Part shown: in pieces, positions 15,873-23,466 of the stretch
Layout: every line of letters begins with the position of its first letter
How positions within the stretch are numbered: position 1 is the stretch's first letter
NCBI RefSeq assembly: GCF_022835695.1
Contig: NZ_BQUV01000003.1
Location: 620,001 to 684,000 of the forward strand
Length of the DNA: 64,000 nt
Reading direction: 5' to 3'
Source: Bradyrhizobium sp. Ce-3
Lineage (GTDB): Bacteria; Pseudomonadota; Alphaproteobacteria; Rhizobiales; Xanthobacteraceae
The notes under the pieces: generated by a model
The model's input: the letters and a program-made list of their open reading frames with translations, nothing else
Told to the model about the DNA's origin: nothing
Database searches by the model: none
Made by a program: the position numbers and the translations under genes

Positions 15873-16406
15873 ATGGCGAAGCTCGTCTTCGGACTGAACC
15901 AGTCGCTCGACGGCTATGTCGATCACGATCAGCCGATGCCGCCCGAGCCCGGGCTGTTTCGCCATTTCATCGAGCAGCTGCGCAGCCAGACCGGCATGCT
16001 GTATGGCCGCCGCATGTACGAGGTGATGCGCTATTGGGACGGCGACCTTGCCGAGTGGGATACGGACGAGCGCGAGTATGCGGCGGTGTGGCGGAGCCGG
16101 CCGAAATGGGTCGTGTCGCGCACGCTGACGTCGGTCGGACCCAACGCGCATCTCGTCGATGGTGACCTCGAGGCGGCGGTGCGAGGGCTGAAGGCGCGGC
16201 TCGACGGCGAGATGGAAGTCGCCGGACCGGAACTCGCCGGGAGGCTGACCGAGCTCGGCCTGATCGACGAGTATCAGATCTACCTCCGGCCCGTCGTGCT
16301 GGGTCGCGGTAAGCCGTTCTTCACCGGGCCCCGCGGCCCGCTCCGCCTCGTGGCGAGCGATCGGCTGGGCCAGAACACGATCAGGTTGACCTACGTCCCG
16401 GCCTGA
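15873..16406 (+). CDS. Dihydrofolate reductase-like (RibD C-terminal) protein
   Basis: A 177-residue protein of the RibD_C/DHFR-like family: KLVFGLNQSLDGYVD at the N-terminus, TGMLYGRRMYEVM, KWVVSRTL, VAGPELAGRLTELGLIDEYQIYLRPVVLGRGKPFF and a last strand IRLTYVP. Such proteins bind NADPH but usually do not replace true folate enzymes. GTGGAGG at 15857-15863 fixes the ATG at 15873. Stress-linked neighbours, as here, are common for this family. Confidence 0.85.
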   Translation: MAKLVFGLNQSLDGYVDHDQPMPPEPGLFRHFIEQLRSQTGMLYGRRMYEVMRYWDGDLAEWDTDEREYAAVWRSRPKWVVSRTLTSVGPNAHLVDGDLEAAVRGLKARLDGEMEVAGPELAGRLTELGLIDEYQIYLRPVVLGRGKPFFTGPRGPLRLVASDRLGQNTIRLTYVPA

Positions 16407-16439
16407 CAGCGCTGCGCGGAAGCCCTCGACAGGCTGATC

Positions 16440-16457
16440 CGTTAATCTTGATTAACG
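16440..16457. promoter_or_regulatory. Palindrome CGTTAAT-CTTG-ATTAACG
   Basis: A perfect 7-4-7 inverted repeat 54 bp upstream of the TetR-family start. It could be an operator or part of a short terminator for the DHFR-like gene; no T-run follows, so an operator is more likely. Confidence 0.4.
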
Positions 16458-16493
16458 CGTCGTCGCCCCGCTAGTGACCTTTACCGCCGGCTC

Positions 16494-16512
16494 ATGTAAA
16501 AGCCGTTCACAT
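16494..16512. promoter_or_regulatory. TetR-type operator overlapping the regulator's start codon
   Basis: ATGTAAA-AGCCG-TTCACAT is a 19-bp near-perfect palindrome. Its layout is the same as the palindrome at 17303-17321 before the next gene (ATGTAAA-N5-TTTACAT). The last two bases lie in the ATG at 16511, so binding would block both transcription and translation starts of the regulator. Confidence 0.6.
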
Positions 16513-17224
16513 GAGCTGGCGCAAGGACCAAGGCCGCGCCGAGCGCGGCTATCATCACGGCAATCTCAAAGAGGCGTTGCTGCAGGCCGCCCTCGACCTG
16601 ATCTCGAAGAAGGGGCCGGCCGGCTTCACCTTCGCCGATGCCGCGCGGATGGCCGGCGTCAGCCCCGCCGCGCCGTACCGCCATTTCCGTGACCGTGACG
16701 AACTGATCGCCAGCATTGCGCAGCGCGGCTTCGAGCAGTTCGAGTCGCTGCTGACGCAGGCCTGGGACGACGGCCGTCCTGACACCGTCTCGGCGTTCGA
16801 GCGGGTCGGCAAGGCCTATCTCGCCTTCGCGCGCGAGGAGCCCGCGTTCTACTCCGCGATGTTCGAATCGGGCCTGCCGGTCGATTCCAATCCGACCTTG
16901 ATGGCGGCAAGCGAACGCGCTTTCGCGATCATCCGTGCCGCCGCCGAGCGGCTCGCGGCGCTGGCGCCGCCCGGCACACCGCGCCCGCCGGCGATGATGA
17001 TGGCGCTGCATATCTGGTCGATGTCGCACGGCGTCGCCTCGCTGTTCGGCCGCGGCGATGCCGCGCGGCGCAAGCTGCCGATGTCGCCGGAGGATCTGCT
17101 CGAGGCCGAAGTGCTGATCTATCTGCGCGGCCTTGGCTTCCTCACCGATCGCAGGCCGGGCACCGACGCAGCCGACGACAAGCCGGCCGGCGAGAAGGCC
17201 GGTCCGTGGGGCAAGCCGAAATAA
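16511..17224 (+). CDS. TetR/AcrR-family transcriptional regulator
   Basis: A 237-residue regulator. The N-terminal DNA-binding domain (about 12-60) reads GYHHGNLKEALLQAALDLIS, FTFADAARMAGVSPAAPYRHFRDRDELI. The ligand domain follows, with the WSMSHGVASLF segment characteristic of the TetR_C_33/WHG type. No ribosome binding site precedes the ATG, so it may be leaderless. Matching palindromes at its own start and before the DUF2852-like gene point to autoregulation and control of that neighbour. The effector is unknown. Confidence 0.88.
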   Translation: MSWRKDQGRAERGYHHGNLKEALLQAALDLISKKGPAGFTFADAARMAGVSPAAPYRHFRDRDELIASIAQRGFEQFESLLTQAWDDGRPDTVSAFERVGKAYLAFAREEPAFYSAMFESGLPVDSNPTLMAASERAFAIIRAAAERLAALAPPGTPRPPAMMMALHIWSMSHGVASLFGRGDAARRKLPMSPEDLLEAEVLIYLRGLGFLTDRRPGTDAADDKPAGEKAGPWGKPK

Positions 17225-17302
17225 GGTTCAACGGCTGGCCTAAAAATAATCCGAGGGGTGCGTCATCTGCTCTGCTTGACTTTCCCAAGGGCTCGGCTAT
17301 CT

Positions 17303-17321
17303 ATGTAAATGTTATTTACAT
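17303..17321. promoter_or_regulatory. TetR-type operator before the DUF2852-like gene
   Basis: ATGTAAATGTTATTTACAT is a perfect 19-bp palindrome, 34 bp before the start at 17356. It shares outer arms and spacing with the site at 16494. Confidence 0.65.
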
Positions 17322-17355
17322 TCACAACGGCGTGATTGCCGTCATGGAGAAGGAA

Positions 17356-17847
17356 ATGGCCTACACCGCTGATGTCAATCGCTGGCGCGGCCCCGTCGAA
17401 GAGCCCTACCGTCCCTACTTCTACGCGACGCCGTGGCATCCCCTGAAGATCGCCGGGATCATCCTCGGCTTCATGATCTGGTGGCCGATCGGCCTCGCCC
17501 TTCTCTTTTTCACACTCGGGAGCAGAAAAATGGCCTGTTGGAGTCACTACGATCAGGATCGCTGGGCGAACAAGATGGAGCGCATGCAGGACAAGATGGA
17601 GCGGATGAAGAGCCGCATGGAGCGCCGCGGCTTCCCGTTCGGCGGCTTCGGCCCGCCCTCCAGCGGCAACCGCGCCTTCGACGAGTACCGCCAGGACACG
17701 CTGCGCCGGCTCGAGGAAGAGCAGGTCGAGTTCAAGAACTTCCTCGATCGCCTGCGCCACGCCAAGGACAAGGAAGAGTTCGACGCCTTCATGGCGCAGC
17801 ACAAGACCCGGCCGACCCCGCCGAACGACCAGCCGCCCCAAGGCTGA
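17356..17847 (+). CDS. DUF2852-like membrane protein with coiled coil
   Basis: A 163-residue protein. One membrane segment at about 31-52 (IAGIILGFMIWWPIGLALLFF) is followed by a Met/Arg-rich coiled coil (NKMERMQDKMERMKSRMERRG) and a charged C-terminal helix (YRQDTLRRLEEEQVEFKNFLDRLRHAKDKEEFDAF). This matches the rhizobial DUF2852 pattern; no function is known. The ATG at 17356 is chosen because GGAGAAGG is 6 nt upstream; an ATG at 17344 has no such site. A TetR-type operator lies just upstream. Confidence 0.72.
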   Translation: MAYTADVNRWRGPVEEPYRPYFYATPWHPLKIAGIILGFMIWWPIGLALLFFTLGSRKMACWSHYDQDRWANKMERMQDKMERMKSRMERRGFPFGGFGPPSSGNRAFDEYRQDTLRRLEEEQVEFKNFLDRLRHAKDKEEFDAFMAQHKTRPTPPNDQPPQG

Positions 17848-17925
17848 CTTTGAAGGCTGGCTGATCCCGCGAGGCAAGCGCTGAGCCTTCAGGCGATGTG
17901 CCCCCATAGAACCTGATGGCCTGAG

Positions 17926-17962
17926 CCGCCCGTTTGCGATGAGCAAGCGGGCGGTTTGCATT
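17926..17962 (+). terminator. Rho-independent terminator-like hairpin
   Basis: CCGCCCGTTTGC and GCAAGCGGGCGG pair over 12 bp (one G-T) around the loop GATGA, followed by TTTGCATTT. It closes the TetR-DUF2852 unit. Confidence 0.65.
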
Positions 17963-18014
17963 TCGGGATGATGACGCCCACTCTATCGTTCGGACGGACG
18001 ACGAGGGCAAGACG

Positions 18015-18785
18015 ATGACGGGATCAGCGACGGCTCATTCTGACGATCTCTGGCGCGCGATCCGGCGCGAAGCGGAAGCGGCTGTCGTCGCCGATCCGTT
18101 TCTCGAGGCCGCGGCCGCCTTCATCCTCGATCAGGGCGAGTTCGGCGGTGCGCTCGCCTTTCTGATCGGTCGCGCTATCTGCCGCGCCGAGCCCGATCGC
18201 GCGCCGTTCATGCGCGTGGCGCGCGAAGCCTATGCGGCCGAGCCCGCGCTGATCGATGCCGCGGCCATTGATCTCGCCGCGATCGTGCGGCGCGATCCGG
18301 CGATCACGGGCTTTCTGCCGCCGTTCCTGAACTTCAAGGGCTACGTCGCGCTGCAGGCCTGGCGGGTGTCGAACTGGCTGTGGCGCGAAGATCGTCCCGA
18401 CCTGGCGCTCATGATGCACAGTGCGGCGGCGGACCAGCTGCAGATCAGCATTCACCCGTCGGCCCGGATCGGGACGGCGGTCTTCCTCGATCACGGCACC
18501 GGCATCATCATCGGCGCGCGGGCCTCTGTCGGCGACGAGGTCACGATCCTGCAGAACGTCACCATCGCGCGGCATCAGGACGACCCGTGTCACGCGCCGA
18601 CCATCGGCCATGGCGTGCTGCTCAGCGCCGGCGCCACCGTGATCGGACATCTCAAGATCGGCGATTTCGCCAGGATCGGCGCCGGCGCGTTGGTCACCTC
18701 CGACGTACCCGCCGGCTGCACCGCCGTCGGCGTGCCGGCGCGGCTGACCAATTGCGCAGAGGCGGGGGCGTCAACGCTCTCGTGA
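18015..18785 (+). CDS. cysE: Serine O-acetyltransferase
   Basis: A 256-residue hexapeptide-repeat acetyltransferase. The N-terminal helical domain (10-140) is typical of CysE (DLWRAIRREAEAAVVADPFLE). The left-handed beta-helix from about 145 holds the active-site DHGTGIIIGARASVGD with Asp159/His160, then ILQNVTI and a last coil IGAGALVTSDVPAGCTAVGVPARL. It makes O-acetylserine from serine and acetyl-CoA for cysteine synthesis. GAGGG precedes the ATG. It is a stand-alone gene bounded by a terminator and a large palindrome. Confidence 0.88.
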   Translation: MTGSATAHSDDLWRAIRREAEAAVVADPFLEAAAAFILDQGEFGGALAFLIGRAICRAEPDRAPFMRVAREAYAAEPALIDAAAIDLAAIVRRDPAITGFLPPFLNFKGYVALQAWRVSNWLWREDRPDLALMMHSAAADQLQISIHPSARIGTAVFLDHGTGIIIGARASVGDEVTILQNVTIARHQDDPCHAPTIGHGVLLSAGATVIGHLKIGDFARIGAGALVTSDVPAGCTAVGVPARLTNCAEAGASTLS

Positions 18786-18882
18786 GGTGAGCACGCCGCC
18801 AAGGCTCCCTCCCCCGCATCCGCCTTCGCCAAGAGGCTTCGGCGGACAAGAGGGGGGAGGGAGCCTTGGCGGCGTGCTCACC
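18786..18882. repeat. Large palindrome with 30-bp perfect arms
   Basis: The left arm 18786-18815 (GGTGAGCACGCCGCCAAGG and on into CTCCCTCCCCC) is the exact reverse complement of 18853-18882. An inner stem CCGCC...GGCGG fills the loop. It lies between two converging genes and could end both transcripts. It belongs to the CTCCCTCCCC family. Confidence 0.85.
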
Positions 18883-18915
18883 TTACTTCAATGATGCAGC
18901 GACGCGATCACACCC

Positions 18916-19989
18916 TCACACATTTGAGCCATGGATCGCGTCGATCACCGCATCGGTCACTTCCTTCGTCGTCGCCTTGCCGCCGACGTCGGGCGTCAGC
19001 ACGCCGGCCGCGCACACCTTCTCGACCGCGGCCATCAAGCGCGCCGCGGCATCCTTCTCGCCGAGATGCTCCAGCATCTGCGCGCCGGTCCAGAAGGTCG
19101 CGACCGGGTTGGCGATGCCCTTGCCGGTGATGTCGAAGGCCGAGCCGTGGATCGGCTCGAACATCGACGGGAAGCGGCGCTGCGGGTCGATGTTGCCGGT
19201 CGGCGCCACGCCGAGGCTGCCGGCCAGCGCGCCGGCGAGATCGGACAGGATGTCGGCGTGCAGATTAGTGGCGACGATGGTGTCGAGGCTCTTCGGATGC
19301 AGCGTCATCCGCACCGTCATGGCGTCGACCAGCATCTTGTCCCAGGTCACATCGGGGAATTCCTTCGCCACTTCGGCGGCGATCTCGTCCCACATCACCA
19401 TGCCGTGGCGTTGCGCGTTCGACTTGGTCACCACGGTGAGGAACTTGCGCGGCCGCGACTGCGCGAGCTGGAACGCGTAGCGCATGATCCGCGTCACGCC
19501 GACGCGGGTGAACACCGCGACTTCGGTGCCGACCTCTTCCGGCAGTCCCTTGTGCGCGCGGCCGCCCATCCCGGCATATTCGCCTTCGGAATTCTCGCGC
19601 ACGATCACCCAGTCGAGATCGCCGACGCCGACATTGCGCAGCGGCGAGGCGACGCCGGGCAGGATCTTTGTCGGCCGCACATTGGCGTACTGGTCAAATC
19701 CCTGGCAGATCGGCAGCCGCAGGCCCCACAGCGTGATGTGGTCGGGCACGTCGGGCGCGCCGACTGCGCCGAAATAGATCGCGTCGAACTTCTTCAGCTC
19801 GGCGAGGCCGTCGGCGGCCATCATCACGCCGTGCTTCTTGTAATAGTCCGAGCCCCAGTCGAAGGTCTTGACGTTGAAGCTGATGTCGCCGCTGCGTTTT
19901 GCGAGTGCCTCGAGCACGCGGACGCCCGCGGAGATCACTTCGGGGCCGATGCCGTCGGCGGGAATGGCGGCGATGGAATGGGTACGCAT
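18916..19989 (-). CDS. ttuC: Tartrate dehydrogenase/decarboxylase-type beta-decarboxylating dehydrogenase
   Basis: A 357-residue member of the isocitrate/isopropylmalate dehydrogenase family. Features are IPADGIGPEVISAG, the VRENSEGEYAGMGGR substrate loop, VTKSNAQRHGMVMWDE, and the metal-binding NLHADILSDLAGALAGSLG with cofactor loop MFEPIHGSAFDITGKGIANP. The loop type matches tartrate dehydrogenases and D-malate dehydrogenases rather than LeuB. GGAGAG precedes the ATG at 19989. It is followed upstream on the same strand by an MFS transporter and a divergent LysR gene, a layout that suggests uptake and oxidation of a C4 dicarboxylate such as tartrate or malate. Confidence 0.85.
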   Translation of the reverse strand: MRTHSIAAIPADGIGPEVISAGVRVLEALAKRSGDISFNVKTFDWGSDYYKKHGVMMAADGLAELKKFDAIYFGAVGAPDVPDHITLWGLRLPICQGFDQYANVRPTKILPGVASPLRNVGVGDLDWVIVRENSEGEYAGMGGRAHKGLPEEVGTEVAVFTRVGVTRIMRYAFQLAQSRPRKFLTVVTKSNAQRHGMVMWDEIAAEVAKEFPDVTWDKMLVDAMTVRMTLHPKSLDTIVATNLHADILSDLAGALAGSLGVAPTGNIDPQRRFPSMFEPIHGSAFDITGKGIANPVATFWTGAQMLEHLGEKDAAARLMAAVEKVCAAGVLTPDVGGKATTKEVTDAVIDAIHGSNV

Positions 19990-20009
19990 GGGGTCTCTCC
20001 GATCTGTTG

Positions 20010-21323
20010 TTAGCGGGTTCGCACGGGATTGGGTTGGGGTTCGGCAGCAGCAGGTGCGTTCTGCGCACGCGACAGCAGCAAGGTGAGCACGGCCGACAGC
20101 ACCAGCAGGCCGGCGACGAAGTAGAGGCCGCCGTCGAAGCTGCCGGTGCGTTCCTTGATCCAGCCGATCATCGCCGGCCCGACGAAGCCGCCGAGATTGC
20201 CGATCGAGTTGATGGTGGCGATCCCGGCTGCTGCGGCCGAGCCGGACAGGAACATGGTCGGCATGCTCCACAGCGGCGGCTTCGAGGAGGAGATGCCGAT
20301 ATTGACCAGGGTCAGCGCCGCGATGACGGCGGCGAGGCCGGTCCATAGTCCCGCCAGCGCCAGTCCCGCCGCCGCCACCAGGCAGGCCAGCACCACGTGC
20401 CAGGTGCGTTCGCCGGTGCGGTCGGAATGCCGCGCCCACAACACCATCGCGATCACGGCGACGGTCGCCGGCACCGCATTGAGGAAGCCGACCTGGATCG
20501 ACGACAGGCCGAATGCCTTGATGATCTGTGGTGCCCACACACCAAGCGTGTAGAGCCGGGCCGAGGTGCCGAAATAGACCAGCGCCAGCGCCAGCACGCG
20601 CGGGTCGGCAAGCCCGCGCCAGATGCTGTGGCTCGCGGTGGCGGCCTTGCCGTCGTTCTCCGCCTTCATGGTCTTGACCAGCCAGGCGCGCTCGTCATCG
20701 GCGAGCCATCGGGCCTGTTCCGGCCGGTCGGTCAGGAAACCGAGCACGACGAAGCCGAGCAGCACGGCGGGTATGGCCTCCAGCACGAACAGCCATTGCC
20801 AGCCCTTGAAGCCGAGCAGTCCGTCCATCTCCAGCAGCGCGCCCGACACCGGCGAGCCGAGCACGGTCGAGAGCGGTGCCGCGGCCATGAACAGCGCGGT
20901 GACGGCGGCGCGCTGCCGTGCCGGGAACCAGTAGGAGAGGTAGAGGATGATGCCGGGGAAGAAGCCGGCTTCGGCGGCTCCGAGCAGGAAGCGGAGCACG
21001 TAGAAAGAGGTCGCGCCCTGCACCAGCGCCATCGCCGCCGAGACCAGGCCCCAGGTGATCATCACCCGCGCGATCCAGATCCGCGCGCCGATCTTGTGCA
21101 GGATGATGTTGGATGGCACCTCGAACAGGAAATAGCCCCAGAAGAAGATACCGGCGCCGAAGCCGTAGACGGTCGGCGACAGGCCGATGTCCTTGTTCAT
21201 GGTCAGCGAGGCGAAGCCGATATTGACGCGGTCGATGAAGGCCACGAAGTACAGCAGCATGATGAACGGCACGATGCGCAGGGAGATCTTGCGCAACACG
21301 CGCGTGCCAAGCTCGCTTTCCAT
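20010..21323 (-). CDS. MFS transporter, anion:cation symporter (tartrate/phthalate) type
   Basis: A 437-residue major-facilitator protein with about 12 helices. N-terminal motifs are PFIMLLYFVAFIDRVNIGFA and LSPTVYGFGAGIFFWGYFLFEVPSN, typical of the ACS family (TtuB, phthalate, galactarate carriers), with FLLGAAEAGFFPGIILYLSYWFPARQR at helix 4-5. TGAGGAAG precedes the ATG at 21323, which puts the first helix at the normal distance. It ends 20 bp before the dehydrogenase gene, so the two are one operon, and the likely substrate is the same dicarboxylate. Confidence 0.88.
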   Translation of the reverse strand: MESELGTRVLRKISLRIVPFIMLLYFVAFIDRVNIGFASLTMNKDIGLSPTVYGFGAGIFFWGYFLFEVPSNIILHKIGARIWIARVMITWGLVSAAMALVQGATSFYVLRFLLGAAEAGFFPGIILYLSYWFPARQRAAVTALFMAAAPLSTVLGSPVSGALLEMDGLLGFKGWQWLFVLEAIPAVLLGFVVLGFLTDRPEQARWLADDERAWLVKTMKAENDGKAATASHSIWRGLADPRVLALALVYFGTSARLYTLGVWAPQIIKAFGLSSIQVGFLNAVPATVAVIAMVLWARHSDRTGERTWHVVLACLVAAAGLALAGLWTGLAAVIAALTLVNIGISSSKPPLWSMPTMFLSGSAAAAGIATINSIGNLGGFVGPAMIGWIKERTGSFDGGLYFVAGLLVLSAVLTLLLSRAQNAPAAAEPQPNPVRTR

Positions 21324-21423
21324 GGGCTTCCTCAGGGGTTCGTGTTGTTCGTTGGGACGGCGCATGTCGCGCGCCATCGGGAAGCCTAGAAGGCTGTGCC
21401 CTTCCGCTTCAACCCGCGCCGGT

Positions 21424-21444
21424 TTATACAAAAAAATGATATAA
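21424..21444. promoter_or_regulatory. LysR-type dyad TTATA-N11-TATAA
   Basis: A dyad with arms TTATA and TATAA and an 11-bp spacer, in the AT-rich part of the gap between the MFS and LysR genes. LysR regulators bind T-N11-A dyads, so it is the best operator candidate here. TATAAT at 21440-21445 could also be a -10 element. Confidence 0.4.
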
Positions 21445-21459
21445 TCGCCGTAGTCGCCC

Positions 21460-21545
21460 GTCGTTGCGAGGAGCGAAGCGACGAAGCAATCCACCGCTCC
21501 GCGTATGCGGTCCAATGGATTGCTTCGCTTGCGCTCGCAATGACG
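21460..21545. repeat. Palindromic repeat, GTCATTGCGAGGAGCG family
   Basis: GTCGTTGCGAGGAGCG and CGAAGCAATCCA are mirrored by TGGATTGCTTCG and CGCTCGCAATGACG. It lies between the candidate operator and the LysR start. The other copy is at 8275. Confidence 0.8.
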
Positions 21546-21567
21546 CCGGCCAGCACTGGAGTATGTC

Positions 21568-22485
21568 GTGGAACTGCACCAGCTTCGCTGCTTCGTGGCG
21601 GCTGCCGAGGAGTTGCATTTCGGCCGTGCCGCGCAGCGCCTGCAGATGATGCCGTCGGCGCTCGGCCGCCACATCAAGCTGCTGGAGGAGGATCTCGGGG
21701 TCCGGCTGTTCGCGCGCACCACGCGCGCGGTGTCGCTGACCGAGGACGGCGCCGTGCTGCTGCGCGAGGGGCGCGCGCTGCTCGGCCGCGCCGAGGCGAT
21801 CGAGGACGGCTTTCGCCGCCGGCTGCGCAAGCCGCAGGCGCGGCGCTTCCGGATCGGCGCGATCGACAGTGCCGCCGCCGGCCTGCTGCCGCTGCTGCTG
21901 CGCGATCTCCGCGCCGCCCATCCGGACGTGGCCGTGCAGCTGCTCGAGGAGAAGACCATCCGGCTGCTGCCGAAGCTGTTGTCCGGCGCGCTCGATCTCG
22001 CCTTCGTGCGCCCGCCGGAGCGGCCCGACCGCCGCATCGAATTCGTCCCGCTGCTGCAGGAGACCGCCGTGGTGGCGCTGTCGCACACGCATGCGCTGGC
22101 GCGGCGCAAGCAGATCGTGCTGCCCGACATCGCCGATCAGCCCCTGATCGTGCCGGAGCGCCGCTCGCGGCCGCACAGCCACGATCTCACGACAAAACTG
22201 TTCGACGAGGCCGGACTGACGCCGCGCATCCAGGAGATCGCCGACGAGAAGCAGACCATCGTCAACATGGTCGCGGCCCGGCTCGGCGTCGCCATCGTGC
22301 CGCGCTGGACCGCGCGGATGGCGATCCCCGGCGTCCGCTTTGTACCGCTCCGTCTGAAGCGCGGCAGCGCCGCCGGCCGCCTGCCGCTCGCCGCCGCCTG
22401 GCTGAAAGGCTCCCGCGACCCGGTTCGCGACCAGGTGATCGCGGTGCTGGAGGCGAGATTGAAGAGTTACGCAAGGGAGGCGTAG
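21568..22485 (+). CDS. LysR-family transcriptional regulator
   Basis: A 305-residue LysR regulator. The winged HTH spans residues 1-60 (MELHQLRCFVAAAEELHFGRAAQRLQMMPSALGRHIKLLEEDLG). The periplasmic-binding-like effector domain follows from about 90 (RFRIGAIDSAAAGLLPLLL). It starts with GTG at 21568, with CTGGAG about 7 nt upstream. It is divergent from the MFS-dehydrogenase operon and is its probable regulator, with a dicarboxylate as likely co-inducer. Confidence 0.9.
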   Translation: MELHQLRCFVAAAEELHFGRAAQRLQMMPSALGRHIKLLEEDLGVRLFARTTRAVSLTEDGAVLLREGRALLGRAEAIEDGFRRRLRKPQARRFRIGAIDSAAAGLLPLLLRDLRAAHPDVAVQLLEEKTIRLLPKLLSGALDLAFVRPPERPDRRIEFVPLLQETAVVALSHTHALARRKQIVLPDIADQPLIVPERRSRPHSHDLTTKLFDEAGLTPRIQEIADEKQTIVNMVAARLGVAIVPRWTARMAIPGVRFVPLRLKRGSAAGRLPLAAAWLKGSRDPVRDQVIAVLEARLKSYAREA

Positions 22486-22490
22486 GTGCC

Positions 22491-22619
22491 GTCATTCCGG
22501 GGCGTGCGAAGCACGAGCCCGGAATCCATTTCACGGCGCGTTCTGCGGCCTGATGGATTCCGCGCTCGCGCCAAGTGGCGCGCCCTCAGGTGCGCGATTT
22601 GCGCACCGGGGAATGACGA
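22491..22619. repeat. Palindromic intergenic repeat, GTCATTCCGGGG family
   Basis: GTCATTCCGGGGCGTGCG at the left is mirrored by GCACCGGGGAATGAC at the right. Copies occur at 30243, 43691 and 49128. The gap from 22486 to 22914 holds this element and the next, and no gene. Between them are two short direct copies of ATGTCCCCG with no transposon attached. Confidence 0.75.
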
Positions 22620-22773
22620 GGGGATGGAGGCGTGATCTGGCGAGCGAAAAAAGTGTCGGCTATGTCCCCGAACACGTCGGTCATGTCCCCGGACCAAACA
22701 TCAGGCCGGGCGATGACACTGAGATGGGGTGTGCGATAGCAGTGCGTTGGATGGCGCGAGAACCATCCTCATT

Positions 22774-22894
22774 GTCGTCCTGGCGAAAGCCAGGACCCAT
22801 TACTCCAAATCTCGATTGTTGCGTGACGCTGGGGCCGCGATCCCGTTCATCACTGAATGCGGTGGCTATGGGTCCTGGCTTTCGCCAGGACGAC
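22774..22894. repeat. Inverted repeat with 27-bp perfect arms
   Basis: Arms 22774-22800 and 22868-22894 are exact reverse complements. Each arm is itself a hairpin, CCTGGC-GAAA-GCCAGG, so the element can fold as two small stems or one long stem. Confidence 0.85.
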
Positions 22895-22914
22895 GTTGGA
22901 GAGCCCGCGTCCGC

Positions 22915-23189
22915 CTAGCTCACATACACCAGTCCATACACATACGACTTCGGCCCCTTGCTGCTCACCCAGTCGCCTTCCGGCGGATGGTCGCCCTGGT
23001 CGGCCGGCAGCACATTCCAGGGGCGGCCGGCGCAGGACTGGGTCGCCGGATCCCAGCCACCCAGCCCCAGCCAGGCCGGTGCTCGATCCAGTAATCCTGG
23101 TCCTGACGCTGGTAGCCGGTGGTTCCATCCGGGCGGGTTTTCCTGACAAAGCGATAGACGAGGTCGTCGCTCTGCCCGAGGCAGCTCAA
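22915..23189 (-). pseudogene. Frameshifted small conserved gene
   Basis: Two overlapping frames together give one convincing protein of about 91 residues. The first, from a TTG at 23189, reads DDLVYRFVRKTRPDGTTGYQ and QDQDYWIEHRPGWGWVA. The second continues as WDPATQSCAGRPWNVLPADQ and SSKGPKSYVYGLVYVS to a stop at 22915. They join cleanly if one T is restored near 23054 (GTGGCT-TGGGATCC). The length 275 bp is one base short of a whole frame, which fits a single deletion. Alternatively it is a sequencing error. GGAG lies 4 nt before the TTG. Function is unknown. Confidence 0.5.
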
Positions 23190-23244
23190 ATCTCTCCCGG
23201 TTCTGCGGATCGGGCATGAGTTCCTCGTTTGTAGACTCCCGTTA

Positions 23245-23259
23245 TGTTATAATATAACA
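23245..23259. promoter_or_regulatory. Zur box overlapping the -10 of the zinc operon
   Basis: TGTTATA-A-TATAACA is a perfect 7-1-7 palindrome that equals the core of the enterobacterial Zur consensus. It contains a TATAAT (23248-23253) that can be the -10 element, so repressor binding would directly block RNA polymerase. The first gene starts only 8 bp downstream. Confidence 0.75.
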
Positions 23260-23267
23260 ACCAATCC

Positions 23268-23462
23268 ATGGCGCACACGCACTCCCACGACCACCACCAT
23301 CACGGCCACGGCCATCCCCACGGGCACAGCCACGGGCCCTCGGCGCATCCGGCCCAGGCGGCGCACTGGTCGATCCTGCGCATGCCGGTGCCGGCCCGGC
23401 TGCTCGCCGCGCTCGCGGTCAGTGCCTGCCTGTGGGCCGTCATCTGGCTGGCGATGAGGTAG
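23268..23462 (+). CDS. Small His-rich single-span membrane protein of the zinc operon
   Basis: A 64-residue protein. Residues 3-27 are His-rich (HTHSHDHHHHGHGHPHGHSH), followed by a short linker and one membrane helix at about 43-62 (LLAALAVSACLWAVIWLAM). Positive residues before the helix suggest the His tail is on the cytoplasmic side. It has no visible Shine-Dalgarno and begins 8 bp after the Zur box, so the message may be almost leaderless. It ends 4 bp before znuC. A role in holding or handing over Zn(II) is inferred. Confidence 0.72.
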   Translation: MAHTHSHDHHHHGHGHPHGHSHGPSAHPAQAAHWSILRMPVPARLLAALAVSACLWAVIWLAMR

Positions 23463-23466
23463 ACCA

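Noticed and set aside
22660-22700. Possible insertion-sequence remnant with two ATGTCCCCG copies
   Set aside because: No transposase fragment, no inverted termini and no target duplication are visible.
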